The notes: generated from the sequence alone by a model not told the origin. A stretch of 64,000 bases of DNA from Paenarthrobacter nitroguajacolicus (GCF_029952445.1 NZ_JAQPPK010000015.1:61873-125872); one strand, 5' to 3'. Shown: positions 8,159-16,831, numbered from the stretch's first letter. Made by a program: numbers and translations.

Positions 8159-9070
8159 ATGCCCCGACGTCCTCACCGCCCGGGAGTTTCGTCCCGGCGT
8201 AAGTTGGCTTCGCTGCGCCATACCCGGAGCCCGGAGCATGTGCAGGAATGCGTGAAATGCCGTGCTCTCCTGCGCCAGGAGCGGCAGTACATCGAACGCC
8301 TGCGCTCTGCTGCCGTTCCTGAAGCGAGCCAGGATCTCGCGGCGAGGTTGATCCAGCACACCGAACGGCTTGCCAACCACCCCTCGCAGCCCTTTGACGA
8401 GCCGTCCCGGAGCGGGGTCCGTCGCGGTCTGCGGATCACGGCCATCGCTGCCGGCACCTTGGCGGTTTCCGCCGGTGCGCTGGCTGGGTCGGCATACATT
8501 GTGGCTGGCGATGAGGCCCCGCAGGCTTTTGTAGAAACGAACGACGCCGGCGTCCTCGCCGGTGCCTGGACGGGCGGGCAAGCGGAGTCCGCCGTGGCAC
8601 CGGCCTTCAAGGCTGGCTCCACCATCACCCTCAGTGCCGCCCAGCTGGAGGCACTCAGGGACGAGGGTTGGGCCTGCCCGGAGCTGGCCGGAATGGGCTT
8701 CCGCATTGTCTCTGCCCAGGCCACCATGGTCCACGGCCACCCCGCCGTTGAATTGAGTCTTGAGAGCAACGGTCACTTCGCCACCATTGTGGAGGAACAC
8801 CGCCCAGCGGATCAGAATGTTCCAGGACAGTCGACGTCCGGGCAGCTCTCCGTCACGCAGGGGACGCCCTGGAAAGCCGTGTACTCCACTCCGGCGGCCG
8901 TGATCAGTTATTCTTCCGATCTCCCTGCAGAGAGCGCCGATGACGCCGTTCCGGAAATAGTACGGGCCGGCGAGTCCGTGCCTGAGGCTCCCAGCCCCGA
9001 GGGATCCGAGTCCTGGTACCCACGGTTGCTCCGCGGCCTTCAGACCCTCCTTCGCCCCGCTGGTTTATGA
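8159..9070 (+). CDS. Zinc-type (ZAS) anti-sigma factor, RseA-like membrane protein
   Basis: Probable antagonist of the upstream SigE. The short cytoplasmic domain holds the zinc-associated anti-sigma motif H-x3-C-x2-C (HVQECVKC, about residues 27-34), then a single hydrophobic segment near 91-117, then about 185 extracytoplasmic residues with Ala/Gly-rich and Pro/Glu-rich stretches ending in a short hydrophobic tail. Redox loss of zinc or proteolysis would free SigE. The ATG at 8159 is preferred over the in-frame TTG at 8153 because an AGG lies six bases before it; both overlap the end region of sigE, implying coupling. The total of 303 residues is long for an anti-sigma factor because of the outer domain. 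Confidence 0.78.
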   Translation: MPRRPHRPGVSSRRKLASLRHTRSPEHVQECVKCRALLRQERQYIERLRSAAVPEASQDLAARLIQHTERLANHPSQPFDEPSRSGVRRGLRITAIAAGTLAVSAGALAGSAYIVAGDEAPQAFVETNDAGVLAGAWTGGQAESAVAPAFKAGSTITLSAAQLEALRDEGWACPELAGMGFRIVSAQATMVHGHPAVELSLESNGHFATIVEEHRPADQNVPGQSTSGQLSVTQGTPWKAVYSTPAAVISYSSDLPAESADDAVPEIVRAGESVPEAPSPEGSESWYPRLLRGLQTLLRPAGL

Positions 9071-9101
9071 GCGGCACCACAGACAAGGTAATCTTCGTAG
9101 C

Positions 9102-9497
9102 GTGCTTGGAATCAACGGCCCGGAGTTCATACTCCTTCTGATTATCGGCGTACTCGTCATCGGTCCCAGCCGTTTGCCCGAATACACTCAAAAGCTCGCC
9201 AACCTGGTCAAGGAAGTGCGGCGGATGGCTTCCGGCGCCCGCGAGCAGATCAAAGAAGAAGTCGGCATCGACATTGATGAAGTCGACTGGAAGAAATACG
9301 ACCCCCGCCAGTACGATCCCCGGCGCATCATCAAGGATGCCCTGCTGGACGACGACACCAAACCTGTCAGCGCAGGGGCTCCAGTTGCCGCGGCCACGGC
9401 TGCGGTTGCCGCCGACACCAAGCCCAAGGCGCCTGTCCGCGTGATCGAGAGGCTCGCAGAAGGCGAAGCCGCTCCCTTCGACACCGAAGCCACCTAG
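9102..9497 (+). CDS. tatB: Sec-independent twin-arginine translocase subunit TatB
   Basis: TatB of 131 residues: an N-terminal membrane helix (about residues 5-22, GPEFILLLIIGVLVIGP) with the conserved G-P hinge, an amphipathic helix (LPEYTQKLANLVKEVRRMA), then an acidic, flexible tail rich in Asp, Ala and Pro. With TatA and TatC it forms the receptor for folded Tat substrates; the phenylalanine and proline placement fits TatB better than TatA. Starts with GTG at 9102, 31 bases after the anti-sigma gene. In mycobacteria an htrA-type protease gene lies between these two genes; it is absent here. The stop codon lies within the first unit of a tandem repeat. Confidence 0.87.
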   Translation: MLGINGPEFILLLIIGVLVIGPSRLPEYTQKLANLVKEVRRMASGAREQIKEEVGIDIDEVDWKKYDPRQYDPRRIIKDALLDDDTKPVSAGAPVAAATAAVAADTKPKAPVRVIERLAEGEAAPFDTEAT

Positions 9498-9569
9498 GGA
9501 CGCCGGCCGCACGCCTCCTAGGGACGCCGGCCGCACGCCTCCTAGGGACGCCGGCCGCACGCCTCCTAG
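9493..9569. repeat. Three perfect 24-bp tandem repeats between tatB and mrp
   Basis: Unit CCTAGGGACGCCGGCCGCAC plus GCCT occurs three times without mismatch (9493-9516, 9517-9540, 9541-9564), with CCTAG of a fourth. The array begins on the tatB stop and ends on the mrp stop, filling the whole convergent gap. Each unit contains CTAG, which gives an in-frame TAG to both genes; the 24-bp period keeps every copy in frame. Confidence 0.97.
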
Positions 9570-10693
9570 CGAGGCTCGATCCCCAACGACATTCCGGACA
9601 GTCCACGGGGCCGTGAGGCCAGTGTCGAAGCGATGCCTTCCATGGCCTTCGCAGCCGCGGAGTCGGGAGCCGCCAAGACCACGGGCGTACCCGCGTCGCC
9701 GCCTTCACGCAAGCGGATATCCAAGGGGATCTGTCCCAGCAGCGGAACGTCGCTGCCTACGCTGGCGCTCAGCCGCGCAGCCAGGATGGCACCTCCGCCA
9801 CTTCCAAACAGTTCCATGCGGCCGCCGTCGGGCATTTCCAGGAAGGACATGTTCTCAATCACGCCAGCCACCTTCTGACCGGTCTGCGTGGCGATGGTTC
9901 CGGCGCGCTCAGCGACGTCCGCAGCTGCCGCCTGCGGGGTGGTAACCACCAGGATCTCCGCGTTGGGCAGCAGCTGCGCCACTGAGATGGCGATGTCGCC
10001 GGTGCCCGGAGGCAGGTCCAGGAAGAGGGCATCAAGATCACCAAAATAGACATCGGTGAGGAACTGTTCCAAAGCGCGGTGCAACATGGGACCCCGCCAG
10101 GCTACCGGCTGGTTGCCGTCAACGAACATACCGATGGAAATGACTTTCACGCCGTAAGCCACAGGCGGCAGGATCATGTCATCCACCTGGGTTGGCTTCT
10201 GGGTGATGCCCATCAGGGCCGGCACGGAGAACCCATGGACGTCCGCGTCCACAATGCCCACACGAAGTCCCTGGGCAGCCAGTGCGGTGGCCAGGTTCAC
10301 GGTGACGGACGACTTGCCCACGCCACCCTTTCCACTGGCAACCGCGTAGACCTTGGTCAAAGACCCGGGCTTGGTGAAGGGAATGCCGCGTTGGCCGCCC
10401 GGACCCCTGAGTTGTTCCTTGAGGGCATCGCGCTGGGCAGGCGTCATGACCTTCAGCTCGACGTCGACGCCTGCAACGCCGTTCACGCGCATCAGGGCGT
10501 CGGTGGCGTCCTGGGTGATGGTTTCGCGCAGCGGACATCCTGCAATCGTCAGCAGAACGGCAACGTGCACGGTGCCGTCATCGGCGGCAGAGACCGATTC
10601 CACCATTCCAAGTTCCGTGATGGGGCGTCGGAGCTCGGGATCAATAACCGTTGCCAGGGCAGCCTGCAGCGCCTCGGCAGTTGCGGTGCTCAT
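9566..10693 (-). CDS. mrp: Mrp/NBP35-family iron-sulfur cluster carrier ATPase
   Basis: P-loop ATPase that scaffolds or delivers Fe-S clusters, 375 residues. Residues 8-82 form an N-terminal MIP18/DUF59 domain (TVIDPELRRPITELGMV). A linker leads to the deviant Walker A GKGGVGKSS at 121-129, followed by VDADVHGFS and a Walker B-like LDLPPGTGD. It lies downstream of the sigE-tatB block on the opposite strand, as mrp does near sigE in mycobacteria (Rv1229c). It stops inside the tandem-repeat array. The DUF1003 gene precedes it with a five-base gap, so the two are probably cotranscribed. Confidence 0.9.
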   Translation of the reverse strand: MSTATAEALQAALATVIDPELRRPITELGMVESVSAADDGTVHVAVLLTIAGCPLRETITQDATDALMRVNGVAGVDVELKVMTPAQRDALKEQLRGPGGQRGIPFTKPGSLTKVYAVASGKGGVGKSSVTVNLATALAAQGLRVGIVDADVHGFSVPALMGITQKPTQVDDMILPPVAYGVKVISIGMFVDGNQPVAWRGPMLHRALEQFLTDVYFGDLDALFLDLPPGTGDIAISVAQLLPNAEILVVTTPQAAAADVAERAGTIATQTGQKVAGVIENMSFLEMPDGGRMELFGSGGGAILAARLSASVGSDVPLLGQIPLDIRLREGGDAGTPVVLAAPDSAAAKAMEGIASTLASRPRGLSGMSLGIEPR

Positions 10694-10698
10694 AACGT

Positions 10699-11430
10699 TC
10701 AGGCCCGGCTTTCAGGGTTGTCAGTGGACGGTTTGGCGGTGGAATGCTGGGGGCCGGCGGCGCGGGGCGGGCGCACTTTGGGGATTTGCTGCGTTCGCGG
10801 GCCACGCGATTTGTCCCGCTTCTCTTTGAGTTTTTCCTTGACCTTTTCGCCGGCCGATTCGCTGCCATCGGAGGAGGTTTCGCTCTCGCGGAGTTCTTCC
10901 TGGGCGTCGATGATGTCTTCAAGCAGGCTGCGGAGCTCGGCGCGGACGTAGTCGCGGGTAGCCACTTCGCGCAGGGCGATGCGGAGCGAGGCGAGCTCCC
11001 GGGTGAGGTACTCGGTGTCGGAGAGGTTGCGTTCAGCGCGCTGGCGGTCCTGCTGAAGCGAGACACGGTCCCGGTCATCCTGACGGTTCTGGGCCAGCAG
11101 CAGCAGCGGTGCGGCATACGATGCCTGGAGCGACAACATCAGCGTCAGCAGAGTGAACCCGAGCTCCATGCGGTCGAATTGCCACTCCGTGGGCGCGAAG
11201 GAGTTCCAGGCCAGCCAGAACACGCAAAACACCGTCATGTAGACGAGGAAAGTCGGCGTACCCATGAAACGGGCAAAACCCTCTGTTGCGTTTCCGAAGG
11301 CGTCAGGGTTGGGGGAGAACTTGGGAAGGATCCGTTGACGACCGCTCAGTGGCGTATCCAGGCTGCTGCCCTGGCGTGCTGTGTTCCTGGGGGATCGGGT
11401 GGCGTTGATGTCAGCCAATGCGGCCTCCAA
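10699..11430 (-). CDS. DUF1003 membrane protein
   Basis: A 243-residue DUF1003 protein of unknown function. A polar N-terminus carries the family motif FARFMGTPTFL; two membrane helices follow at about residues 60-76 and 92-114, with the conserved PLLLLAQNRQDDRDR after the second. The rest is cytoplasmic: a predicted helical region to about 190 and a lysine/glutamate-rich, then Pro/Arg-rich disordered tail. The start is a TTG preceded by AAGGAAAC, overlapping the upstream MgtE-N gene by 20 bases, so the two are coupled. The same pairing with an MgtE-N/CBS protein and Mrp occurs in other Actinobacteria, as far as I recall. Confidence 0.8.
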   Translation of the reverse strand: MEAALADINATRSPRNTARQGSSLDTPLSGRQRILPKFSPNPDAFGNATEGFARFMGTPTFLVYMTVFCVFWLAWNSFAPTEWQFDRMELGFTLLTLMLSLQASYAAPLLLLAQNRQDDRDRVSLQQDRQRAERNLSDTEYLTRELASLRIALREVATRDYVRAELRSLLEDIIDAQEELRESETSSDGSESAGEKVKEKLKEKRDKSRGPRTQQIPKVRPPRAAGPQHSTAKPSTDNPESRA

Positions 11431-12694
11431 GTTTCCTTATAGGGGCATCGTCCTCGTGGGCGCGCCAATCATCCGGTAACAAGTGATCCAGCACGTCATC
11501 AACAGTCACCGCCCCCACAAGGCGGCCGTCGTCGTCCACGACTGGAAGCGAATTCAGGTTGTACGTGGCCAGGGTACGGGCCACCTCGCTGATGTGGGCC
11601 TGGTCTGAAAGGGGCTCCAGGTTCTTGTCGACGAGATTGCCCAGCGGCTCCGGCGGAGGGAAGCGCAGCAGCTGTTGTATGTGCACCACTCCGAGGAACC
11701 GCCCTGTGGGTGTTTCCAAGGGCGGGCGGGCGATGAAAATGGACGAGGCCAAGGCCGGCGAGAGTTCCTCGCGCCGAACGTGGGCCAGAGCCTCCGCCAC
11801 AGTGGCTTCGGGCGGGAGGATCACCGGAACAGGGGTCATCAAGCCACCGGCGGTGTCTTCGTCGTACTCAAGGAGACGGCGGACGTCTTCAGCTTCCTGG
11901 GGTTCCATCAGCTGCAGCAGTTCTTCCGCCTGGGCCGAAGGCAGCTCTGCCAGGAGGTCGGCGGCGTCGTCCGGGTCCATCTCCTCGAGGACGTCGGCCG
12001 CGCGTTCCACATCCAACGCCGAAAGGATGGTGACCTGGTCGTCCTCCGGAAGCTCCTGGAGGACATCGGCGAGCCGCTCGTCCTGAAGCTCGCTGGCTAC
12101 TTCAAAGCGCCGCTTGTCGCTCATTTCCTGCAGGGCTTCTGCGAAGTCGGCAGGCTTGAGGTCTTCGTGGGTGGCAACGAACTGGGTAGCCGCCTGGGGC
12201 TCGTTGTGGCCTCCGGTCTGGGCGTCGGCCCAATCAATGATCAGGGTCTCGTTCCGGCGGAGCCTGCTTAGCGGGGAAAGCGAGTGTCCACGGCGCACGA
12301 ACAGCTTGCTGACGAACCAGTCCTTGGACCGGTGCTGGTCCATGGCGATATCTTCAATGGTGGCGTCTCCACTGCCATCGGCGAGCGTTACGCGGCGGTC
12401 GAACATTTCGGCCACCACCAGCGTTTCGGCACCGCGCTGCTCGAAGCGGCGCAGGTTTACCAGCCCGGTGCAGATGATCTGGGTCTGGTCGATGGAAGTA
12501 ATGCGCGTCATGGGAACAAAGACCCGTTTCTTGCCCGGGACTTCGACGACGATGCCAACTACGTGGGGCGCGCCGCGGGTTCCACGGGAGAGCACCACGA
12601 CGTCCCGCAACCGGCCCAGACGATCGCCCAGGGGGTCGAAGACGTCCAAGCCCAGAAGGCGCGCCACAAAGACGCGTGAAGGATGTGTGCTCAT
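11411..12694 (-). CDS. Soluble MgtE N-terminal/CBS domain protein
   Basis: A 427-residue cytoplasmic protein with a PRC-barrel-like N-terminus (residues 1-70, FVARLLGLDVFDPLG), a second PRC-like region near 100-150, an MgtE_N superhelical domain of repeated LADVLQELPEDD / AADVLEEMDPDD / AADLLAELP units at about 195-270, and a CBS pair at about 280-410 (TAGGLMTPVPVIL; NSLPVVDDDGRLVGAVTVDDVLDHLL). The Mg2+ channel domain of true MgtE is absent and no membrane segment is visible, so it is not itself a transporter. It may sense Mg2+ or nucleotide and act on a partner, possibly the DUF1003 protein with which it overlaps. Confidence 0.82.
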   Translation of the reverse strand: MSTHPSRVFVARLLGLDVFDPLGDRLGRLRDVVVLSRGTRGAPHVVGIVVEVPGKKRVFVPMTRITSIDQTQIICTGLVNLRRFEQRGAETLVVAEMFDRRVTLADGSGDATIEDIAMDQHRSKDWFVSKLFVRRGHSLSPLSRLRRNETLIIDWADAQTGGHNEPQAATQFVATHEDLKPADFAEALQEMSDKRRFEVASELQDERLADVLQELPEDDQVTILSALDVERAADVLEEMDPDDAADLLAELPSAQAEELLQLMEPQEAEDVRRLLEYDEDTAGGLMTPVPVILPPEATVAEALAHVRREELSPALASSIFIARPPLETPTGRFLGVVHIQQLLRFPPPEPLGNLVDKNLEPLSDQAHISEVARTLATYNLNSLPVVDDDGRLVGAVTVDDVLDHLLPDDWRAHEDDAPIRKLGGRIG

Positions 12695-12770
12695 GTTTAC
12701 AGGCTACCGAGTCTGCTCTCTTTTAGCTGAATTCCAGCCGCTTCACATGTCCATGGGACACAATGGGGCT

Positions 12771-13610
12771 ATGTCTAACATTTTTGGTGCTCCCAAAGCC
12801 ATTGAGGAATCCCGCAGCGTGCCCCAAGGCGACACCGTGGGTTCGTATACCTCTTATTTGGATGCCCAGAAGGCGGTGGACTACCTTGCGGACCAGCAGT
12901 TCCCGGTCCAGCTGGTGTCGATCGTGGGCAACGACCTCAAAATGGTGGAGCGGGTCACCGGACGCCTGAGCTACCCGAGGGTGGCATTGTCCGGGGCCTT
13001 GAGCGGTATGTGGTTCGGCCTTTTCGTCGGCGTCATGCTCTCCTTCTTCACCCCGGCGGGCGGTCCGTTCTCCATCATCACTTCCGTCCTGATGGGCGCA
13101 GCCTTCTTTATGTTGTTCGGCATCGTGACGTACGCAACGCAGCGCGGCAAGCGAGACTTCACGTCCACCAGCCAGGTTGTAGCCACGAACTACGACGTCA
13201 TCGTTGCCCGGGAAGCAGCCCATGAAGCTCGCCGCCTGCTCCAGCAACTGCCGATGAATACCTCGCAGGCCGCCACGCACCAGAGCGGCAACTACACGCC
13301 GCAGAATCCTCCCTTCCAGCAGCCGGGCCAAGCTCCGGAGCGCCCCGCCACCTGGAACGACCCCTACGGCCAGCGCGCTGCCGACCCCGTGGGCGCGGAC
13401 GGCCAGGGTGCACCTTCCGGACACCAGCCTGTGCAGAACCCGACGCCGGCTGCTGTCCGTTACCCGGACCTCCCGGACGGCCGTCCGCAGTACGGGGTCA
13501 GGGTCACCGAAACACAGAATGACGCGCCGCAAAACCATGCGCCGCAGGACCATGCTTCACAGGACGAAGCCGCGCAGCACTCAGGCCATGAAGGCTCGTC
13601 CAAGCAATAG
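12771..13610 (+). CDS. General stress protein 17M-like membrane protein with repetitive tail
   Basis: A 279-residue protein. Residues 15-65 match the GSP17M/YflT-type domain (VGSYTSYLDAQKAVDYLADQ, VSIVGNDLKMVERVTGR). Two membrane helices lie at about 75-98 and 103-125. The last 120 residues are Gln/Pro/Asn-rich and end in degenerate repeats APQNH / APQDH / ASQDE. ATG 12771 is chosen because the family begins MSNIFG; earlier in-frame ATGs at 12747 and 12753 cannot be excluded. Function is unknown; in Actinobacteria such proteins are usually cell-envelope associated. A strong terminator follows. Confidence 0.72.
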   Translation: MSNIFGAPKAIEESRSVPQGDTVGSYTSYLDAQKAVDYLADQQFPVQLVSIVGNDLKMVERVTGRLSYPRVALSGALSGMWFGLFVGVMLSFFTPAGGPFSIITSVLMGAAFFMLFGIVTYATQRGKRDFTSTSQVVATNYDVIVAREAAHEARRLLQQLPMNTSQAATHQSGNYTPQNPPFQQPGQAPERPATWNDPYGQRAADPVGADGQGAPSGHQPVQNPTPAAVRYPDLPDGRPQYGVRVTETQNDAPQNHAPQDHASQDEAAQHSGHEGSSKQ

Positions 13611-13637
13611 CGCACACAAGAAATAACAGGCACCAAA

Positions 13638-13675
13638 AAAGTGAAGGCCACCGGATCACCGGTGGCCTTCACTTT
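13638..13675. terminator. Bidirectional terminator
   Basis: Perfect 17-bp stem (13638-13654 with 13659-13675), loop ATCA, with A run before and T run after. It separates the GSP17M-like gene from the convergent aminopeptidase. Confidence 0.9.
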
Positions 13676-13697
13676 TGTTTGACTCGAAGTACGGGGA

Positions 13698-15272
13698 TCA
13701 GCCCTGTGCTTCCTGGTAGATGCCTGCCATCCACGACTCGACGTCGTCGGCCTTGCGCGGCAGCGCGGCGCTGAGGTTGACGGGACCGTCGGCGGTCATA
13801 AGGATGTCGTCCTCGATCCGGACGCCAATCCCGCGGTATTCCTCCGGAATGGCCAGGTCCTCGTCCTTGAAGTAGAGGCCCGGCTCGATCGTGAAGACCA
13901 TGCCCTCAGTGAGGATCCCGTCGAGGTACAGCTCCCGCTTGGCCTGGGCGCAGTCGTGGACATCAAGGCCCAGGTGGTGGCTGGTGCCGTGCGGCATCCA
14001 ACGCCGGTGCTGCTGGCCCTCGGGGCTGATGGCTTCCTCGACCGAAACGGGCAACAGACCCCACTCCGCCAGGCGCTCGGCCAGAACGGTGGTGGCGGCG
14101 GTGTGGATGTCGCGGAACTTCACGCCCGGCTGCGCAGCGGCGAAACCGGCGTCGGCTGCATCCAGCACTGCCTCGTAGACTTTGCGCTGGACATCGGTGA
14201 AGCTACCGGTGGCCGGCAGCGTACGGGTGACATCGGCGGTGTAGAGGGAATCAGCTTCCACGCCGGCATCCAGGAGAAGCAGTTCGCCGGCGTTGACGGT
14301 TCCCGAGTTGCGCGTCCAGTGCAGCACCGTGGCATTGTTGCCGGACGCTGCAATGGTGTCGTATCCGAGCTCGTTGCCTTCCTCGCGGGCACGGGCAAAG
14401 AAGGCGCCCTCGACAACGCGCTCGCCGCGGGGGTGGGTCAACGCGCGGGGAAGGGCCCGGACGACGTCCGCGAAGCCTTCAACCGTGGCGTCGACCGCGA
14501 TCTTCATCTGCTCGATTTCCCAATCGTCCTTGATGAGGCGCAGCTCGGAGAGGGCTTCACTGAGCTTTTCATCCAGGGCATCGAGTTCACCGAGGTCGAG
14601 GGTTTCGGGATCCTTGGCGGTGTTGTAGCGGGCGGTGTCCACCAGCGCATCAATGTTCTCGTCCACCTTGCGGACCAGGCGGATGGAGATGCCACCGATT
14701 TCGGGTGCTCCCACGTTTTTGGTGATTGCCATTTCCAGTTCGGCAATGTGTGCCGTGGGCAGGCCAAGGCGGGCTTCGAATTCCGCGAGTGTCGGACGGG
14801 CGCCGATCCAGAATTCGCCGGCGCGGGAGTCGGCGTAGAACTGTTCGGTATCGCGGCCGGCCAGCGGCCGGAAGTAAAGCGTGGCGGTGTGGTGACCGCC
14901 GTCGTCGCCCTTTCCTTCAGCAACCGGCTCAAGGATCAGCACTGCGTCTGGTTCGTGGTCCACGCCCAGGCCGGTAAGGTGCGCGAAGCCGGAGTGGGGC
15001 CGGAAACGGTAGTCGCAGTCGTTTGAGCGGACCTTCAGCGGACCGGCGGGGATGACAAGCCGTTCGCCTTTGAACAGTTCGGAAATGGTACGACGGCGGC
15101 GCGCGGCGTGGTCTGCAACGGCATCACGCGCAGGGGTTACCTGCGGGGCGGGAGCCCAATTGCTGGCCATGAATGCCTTGAAGGCATCGGAAGTGGGCCT
15201 TTGCGAGCGGTTGTTGACGCGCTCTTGCAGTGGCTGGGAGGACGAGTTCTGGGTGTTTTCGGCATCGTTCAC
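13698..15272 (-). CDS. Xaa-Pro aminopeptidase (aminopeptidase P, M24B)
   Basis: Cytosolic metallopeptidase removing N-terminal residues that precede proline. The 524-residue protein has the aminopeptidase P N-terminal domain (about 55-200) and a pita-bread catalytic domain with the metal ligands in LLLDAGVEAD, YTADVTRT, MPHGTSHHLGLDVHD, FTIEPGLYF and VRIEDD. The frame is open to 15404, but that would overlap the divergent PHP gene; the GTG at 15272 (VNDAENTQN) leaves an 80-base promoter gap and is preferred. A short disordered N-terminus is usual in Micrococcaceae homologues. All five metal-binding regions are intact. Confidence 0.88.
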   Translation of the reverse strand: MNDAENTQNSSSQPLQERVNNRSQRPTSDAFKAFMASNWAPAPQVTPARDAVADHAARRRRTISELFKGERLVIPAGPLKVRSNDCDYRFRPHSGFAHLTGLGVDHEPDAVLILEPVAEGKGDDGGHHTATLYFRPLAGRDTEQFYADSRAGEFWIGARPTLAEFEARLGLPTAHIAELEMAITKNVGAPEIGGISIRLVRKVDENIDALVDTARYNTAKDPETLDLGELDALDEKLSEALSELRLIKDDWEIEQMKIAVDATVEGFADVVRALPRALTHPRGERVVEGAFFARAREEGNELGYDTIAASGNNATVLHWTRNSGTVNAGELLLLDAGVEADSLYTADVTRTLPATGSFTDVQRKVYEAVLDAADAGFAAAQPGVKFRDIHTAATTVLAERLAEWGLLPVSVEEAISPEGQQHRRWMPHGTSHHLGLDVHDCAQAKRELYLDGILTEGMVFTIEPGLYFKDEDLAIPEEYRGIGVRIEDDILMTADGPVNLSAALPRKADDVESWMAGIYQEAQG

Positions 15273-15352
15273 CGTTACATCGTCCCACCAGTTCCTTGAG
15301 GAGGCCAACGGCGCAACGCTCCTGGCGGGCCTGCATCCCCTAGGCTGGGGAA

Positions 15353-16198
15353 GTGAGGATAGACCTGCATGCACACTCGAATGTTTCCGACGGAACGGAG
15401 CCACCGGCCGGCGTGATTGTTTCCGCCGTGGCCGCCGGACTGGATGCCGTTGCTTTGACCGACCACGATTCCACGGACGGCTGGGATTCCGCAGCTGCCG
15501 CGGCCAGGGAGCACGGTATTGCGTTCGTCCCGGGCATGGAAATTTCCTGTCGGACCGGGAAGGGGATCAGTGTCCACCTGCTCAGCTACCTCCACGATCC
15601 CACCCATAAGGGTTTGCTTGAGGAAATTACGAAGTCCAAGGATGCCCGCCTGACCAGGGCCGAGCACATGGTGACTTTGTTGTCCGAGGATTATCCGCTG
15701 ACGTGGGATGACGTCATCCACCACGTGGCCCCCGGTGCCACGGTGGGTCGGCCGCACATTGCCGATGCCTTGGTGGCGGCGGGTGTCGTTGCGGACCGCA
15801 CGGAAGCCTTCACCTCCATCCTGACCTCCCATTCGCGGTACTTCGTGCAGCATTACGCACCCAACCCGGCAACCGCCGTCGAGCTTGTCCGGGCGGCGGG
15901 AGGCGTTCCCGTCTTCGCCCACCCCGTGGCGTCGTCCCGGGGACGCACGGTGGGGCAGGATACATATCAGGAGATGATCGACGCCGGCTTGTTGGGTGTG
16001 GAAGTGGAACACCGGGACAACCCTGAAGAGGGCCGGAGGTTCCTCCGAGAGCTTGCCGCCGAGCACGGCCTGCTGATGACCGGTTCCTCCGACTACCACG
16101 GAACCGGCAAGCCGAACCTGTTGGGCGAGAACCTGACGACACCGCAGGTGCTGGCGCGGATTGAAGAGCTGGCAACGGGCAGCACGGTGGTTCGGTGA
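15353..16198 (+). CDS. PHP-domain metal-dependent phosphoesterase
   Basis: A 281-residue protein of the PHP family related to 3',5'-nucleoside bisphosphate phosphatase/TrpH. The metal-binding motifs are DLHAHSNVSDG at residues 4-14, LTDHDST at 36-42, GMEISC at about 62-67, FAHP near 188-191 and GSSDYHG near 243-249, all with intact His/Asp ligands. It probably hydrolyses pAp or 5'-phosphorylated oligonucleotides. Starts at GTG 15353 with a GGGGAA ribosome site. MarC follows after 13 bases, so the two may be cotranscribed, though no functional tie is known. Confidence 0.84.
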   Translation: MRIDLHAHSNVSDGTEPPAGVIVSAVAAGLDAVALTDHDSTDGWDSAAAAAREHGIAFVPGMEISCRTGKGISVHLLSYLHDPTHKGLLEEITKSKDARLTRAEHMVTLLSEDYPLTWDDVIHHVAPGATVGRPHIADALVAAGVVADRTEAFTSILTSHSRYFVQHYAPNPATAVELVRAAGGVPVFAHPVASSRGRTVGQDTYQEMIDAGLLGVEVEHRDNPEEGRRFLRELAAEHGLLMTGSSDYHGTGKPNLLGENLTTPQVLARIEELATGSTVVR

Positions 16199-16211
16199 AA
16201 GGGACCTGCTG

Positions 16212-16820
16212 ATGGATCTGCAATTGCTGGCGTCCGTGATCGTCACCCTGTTCGTCATCATGGACCCACCAGGTACGGTGCCGATCTTCATGTCATTGAC
16301 TGCGCAGCTATCCGCGAAGGACCGTAACCGCTCGGCGTTCCAGGCACTTTTGGTTGCCACGGGCGTGATTGTCGTCTTCGCCATCTTTGGCCAGTCCATC
16401 CTGAACTACATGCACATTTCCCTGGCAGCTCTGCAGGGAGCCGGTGGCCTGCTTCTGGTGCTCATTGCCTTGCAGCTGCTGACCGGTTCCACCAGCGGGG
16501 AAGAGAACGCCGCCAAGTACAAGAACGTGGCATTCGTGCCGTTGGGAACGCCGCTCATGGCCGGGCCGGGCGCCATTGTCGCGGTCATGGTGTTCGTCCA
16601 ACAGTCCGGCGAGCTGTCGGAGTACCTCGCAGTGGGCCTGGGCATCGCGGTGGTGCTCGCCTCGCTGTACCTGGCCATGCGGTTCGCGGGCGTGGTTCAA
16701 CGCGTCCTGGGGGAGAACGGCGTGGAGCTGGTCACCCGGATCGCCGGACTGTTGCTTTCGGCCATCGCCGTGCAGATGATTGCAGACTCCGTGACCGCTT
16801 TCGTCAAGGGTGTGGCCTGA
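16212..16820 (+). CDS. MarC-family integral membrane protein
   Basis: A 202-residue protein with six predicted membrane helices. It starts MDLQLLASVIVTLFVIMDPPGTVP; the D-P-x-G-T-V-P motif in the first segment and the related PLGTPLMAGPGAI in the fourth define the MarC/UPF0056 family, whose transported substrate is unknown. The name derives from the mar locus, but a role in multidrug resistance has been disproved for E. coli MarC. ATG 16212 lies within an open frame that extends back to 16161; it is preferred because the family starts here and AAAGGGA lies ten bases before. It is 13 bases downstream of the PHP gene. Confidence 0.85.
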   Translation: MDLQLLASVIVTLFVIMDPPGTVPIFMSLTAQLSAKDRNRSAFQALLVATGVIVVFAIFGQSILNYMHISLAALQGAGGLLLVLIALQLLTGSTSGEENAAKYKNVAFVPLGTPLMAGPGAIVAVMVFVQQSGELSEYLAVGLGIAVVLASLYLAMRFAGVVQRVLGENGVELVTRIAGLLLSAIAVQMIADSVTAFVKGVA

Positions 16821-16831
16821 CGGGCCCTGGC

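Noticed and set aside
12114..12770. N-terminal extension of the GSP17M-like protein
   Set aside because: The frame runs back over the opposite-strand MgtE-N gene; family start and length favour 12771.
15273..15404. N-terminal extension of the aminopeptidase
   Set aside because: It would overlap the divergent PHP gene start and has no family similarity.
16212..16820. Multiple antibiotic resistance transporter
   Set aside because: MarC homology is clear, but a resistance role was disproved for E. coli MarC, so no such function is claimed.
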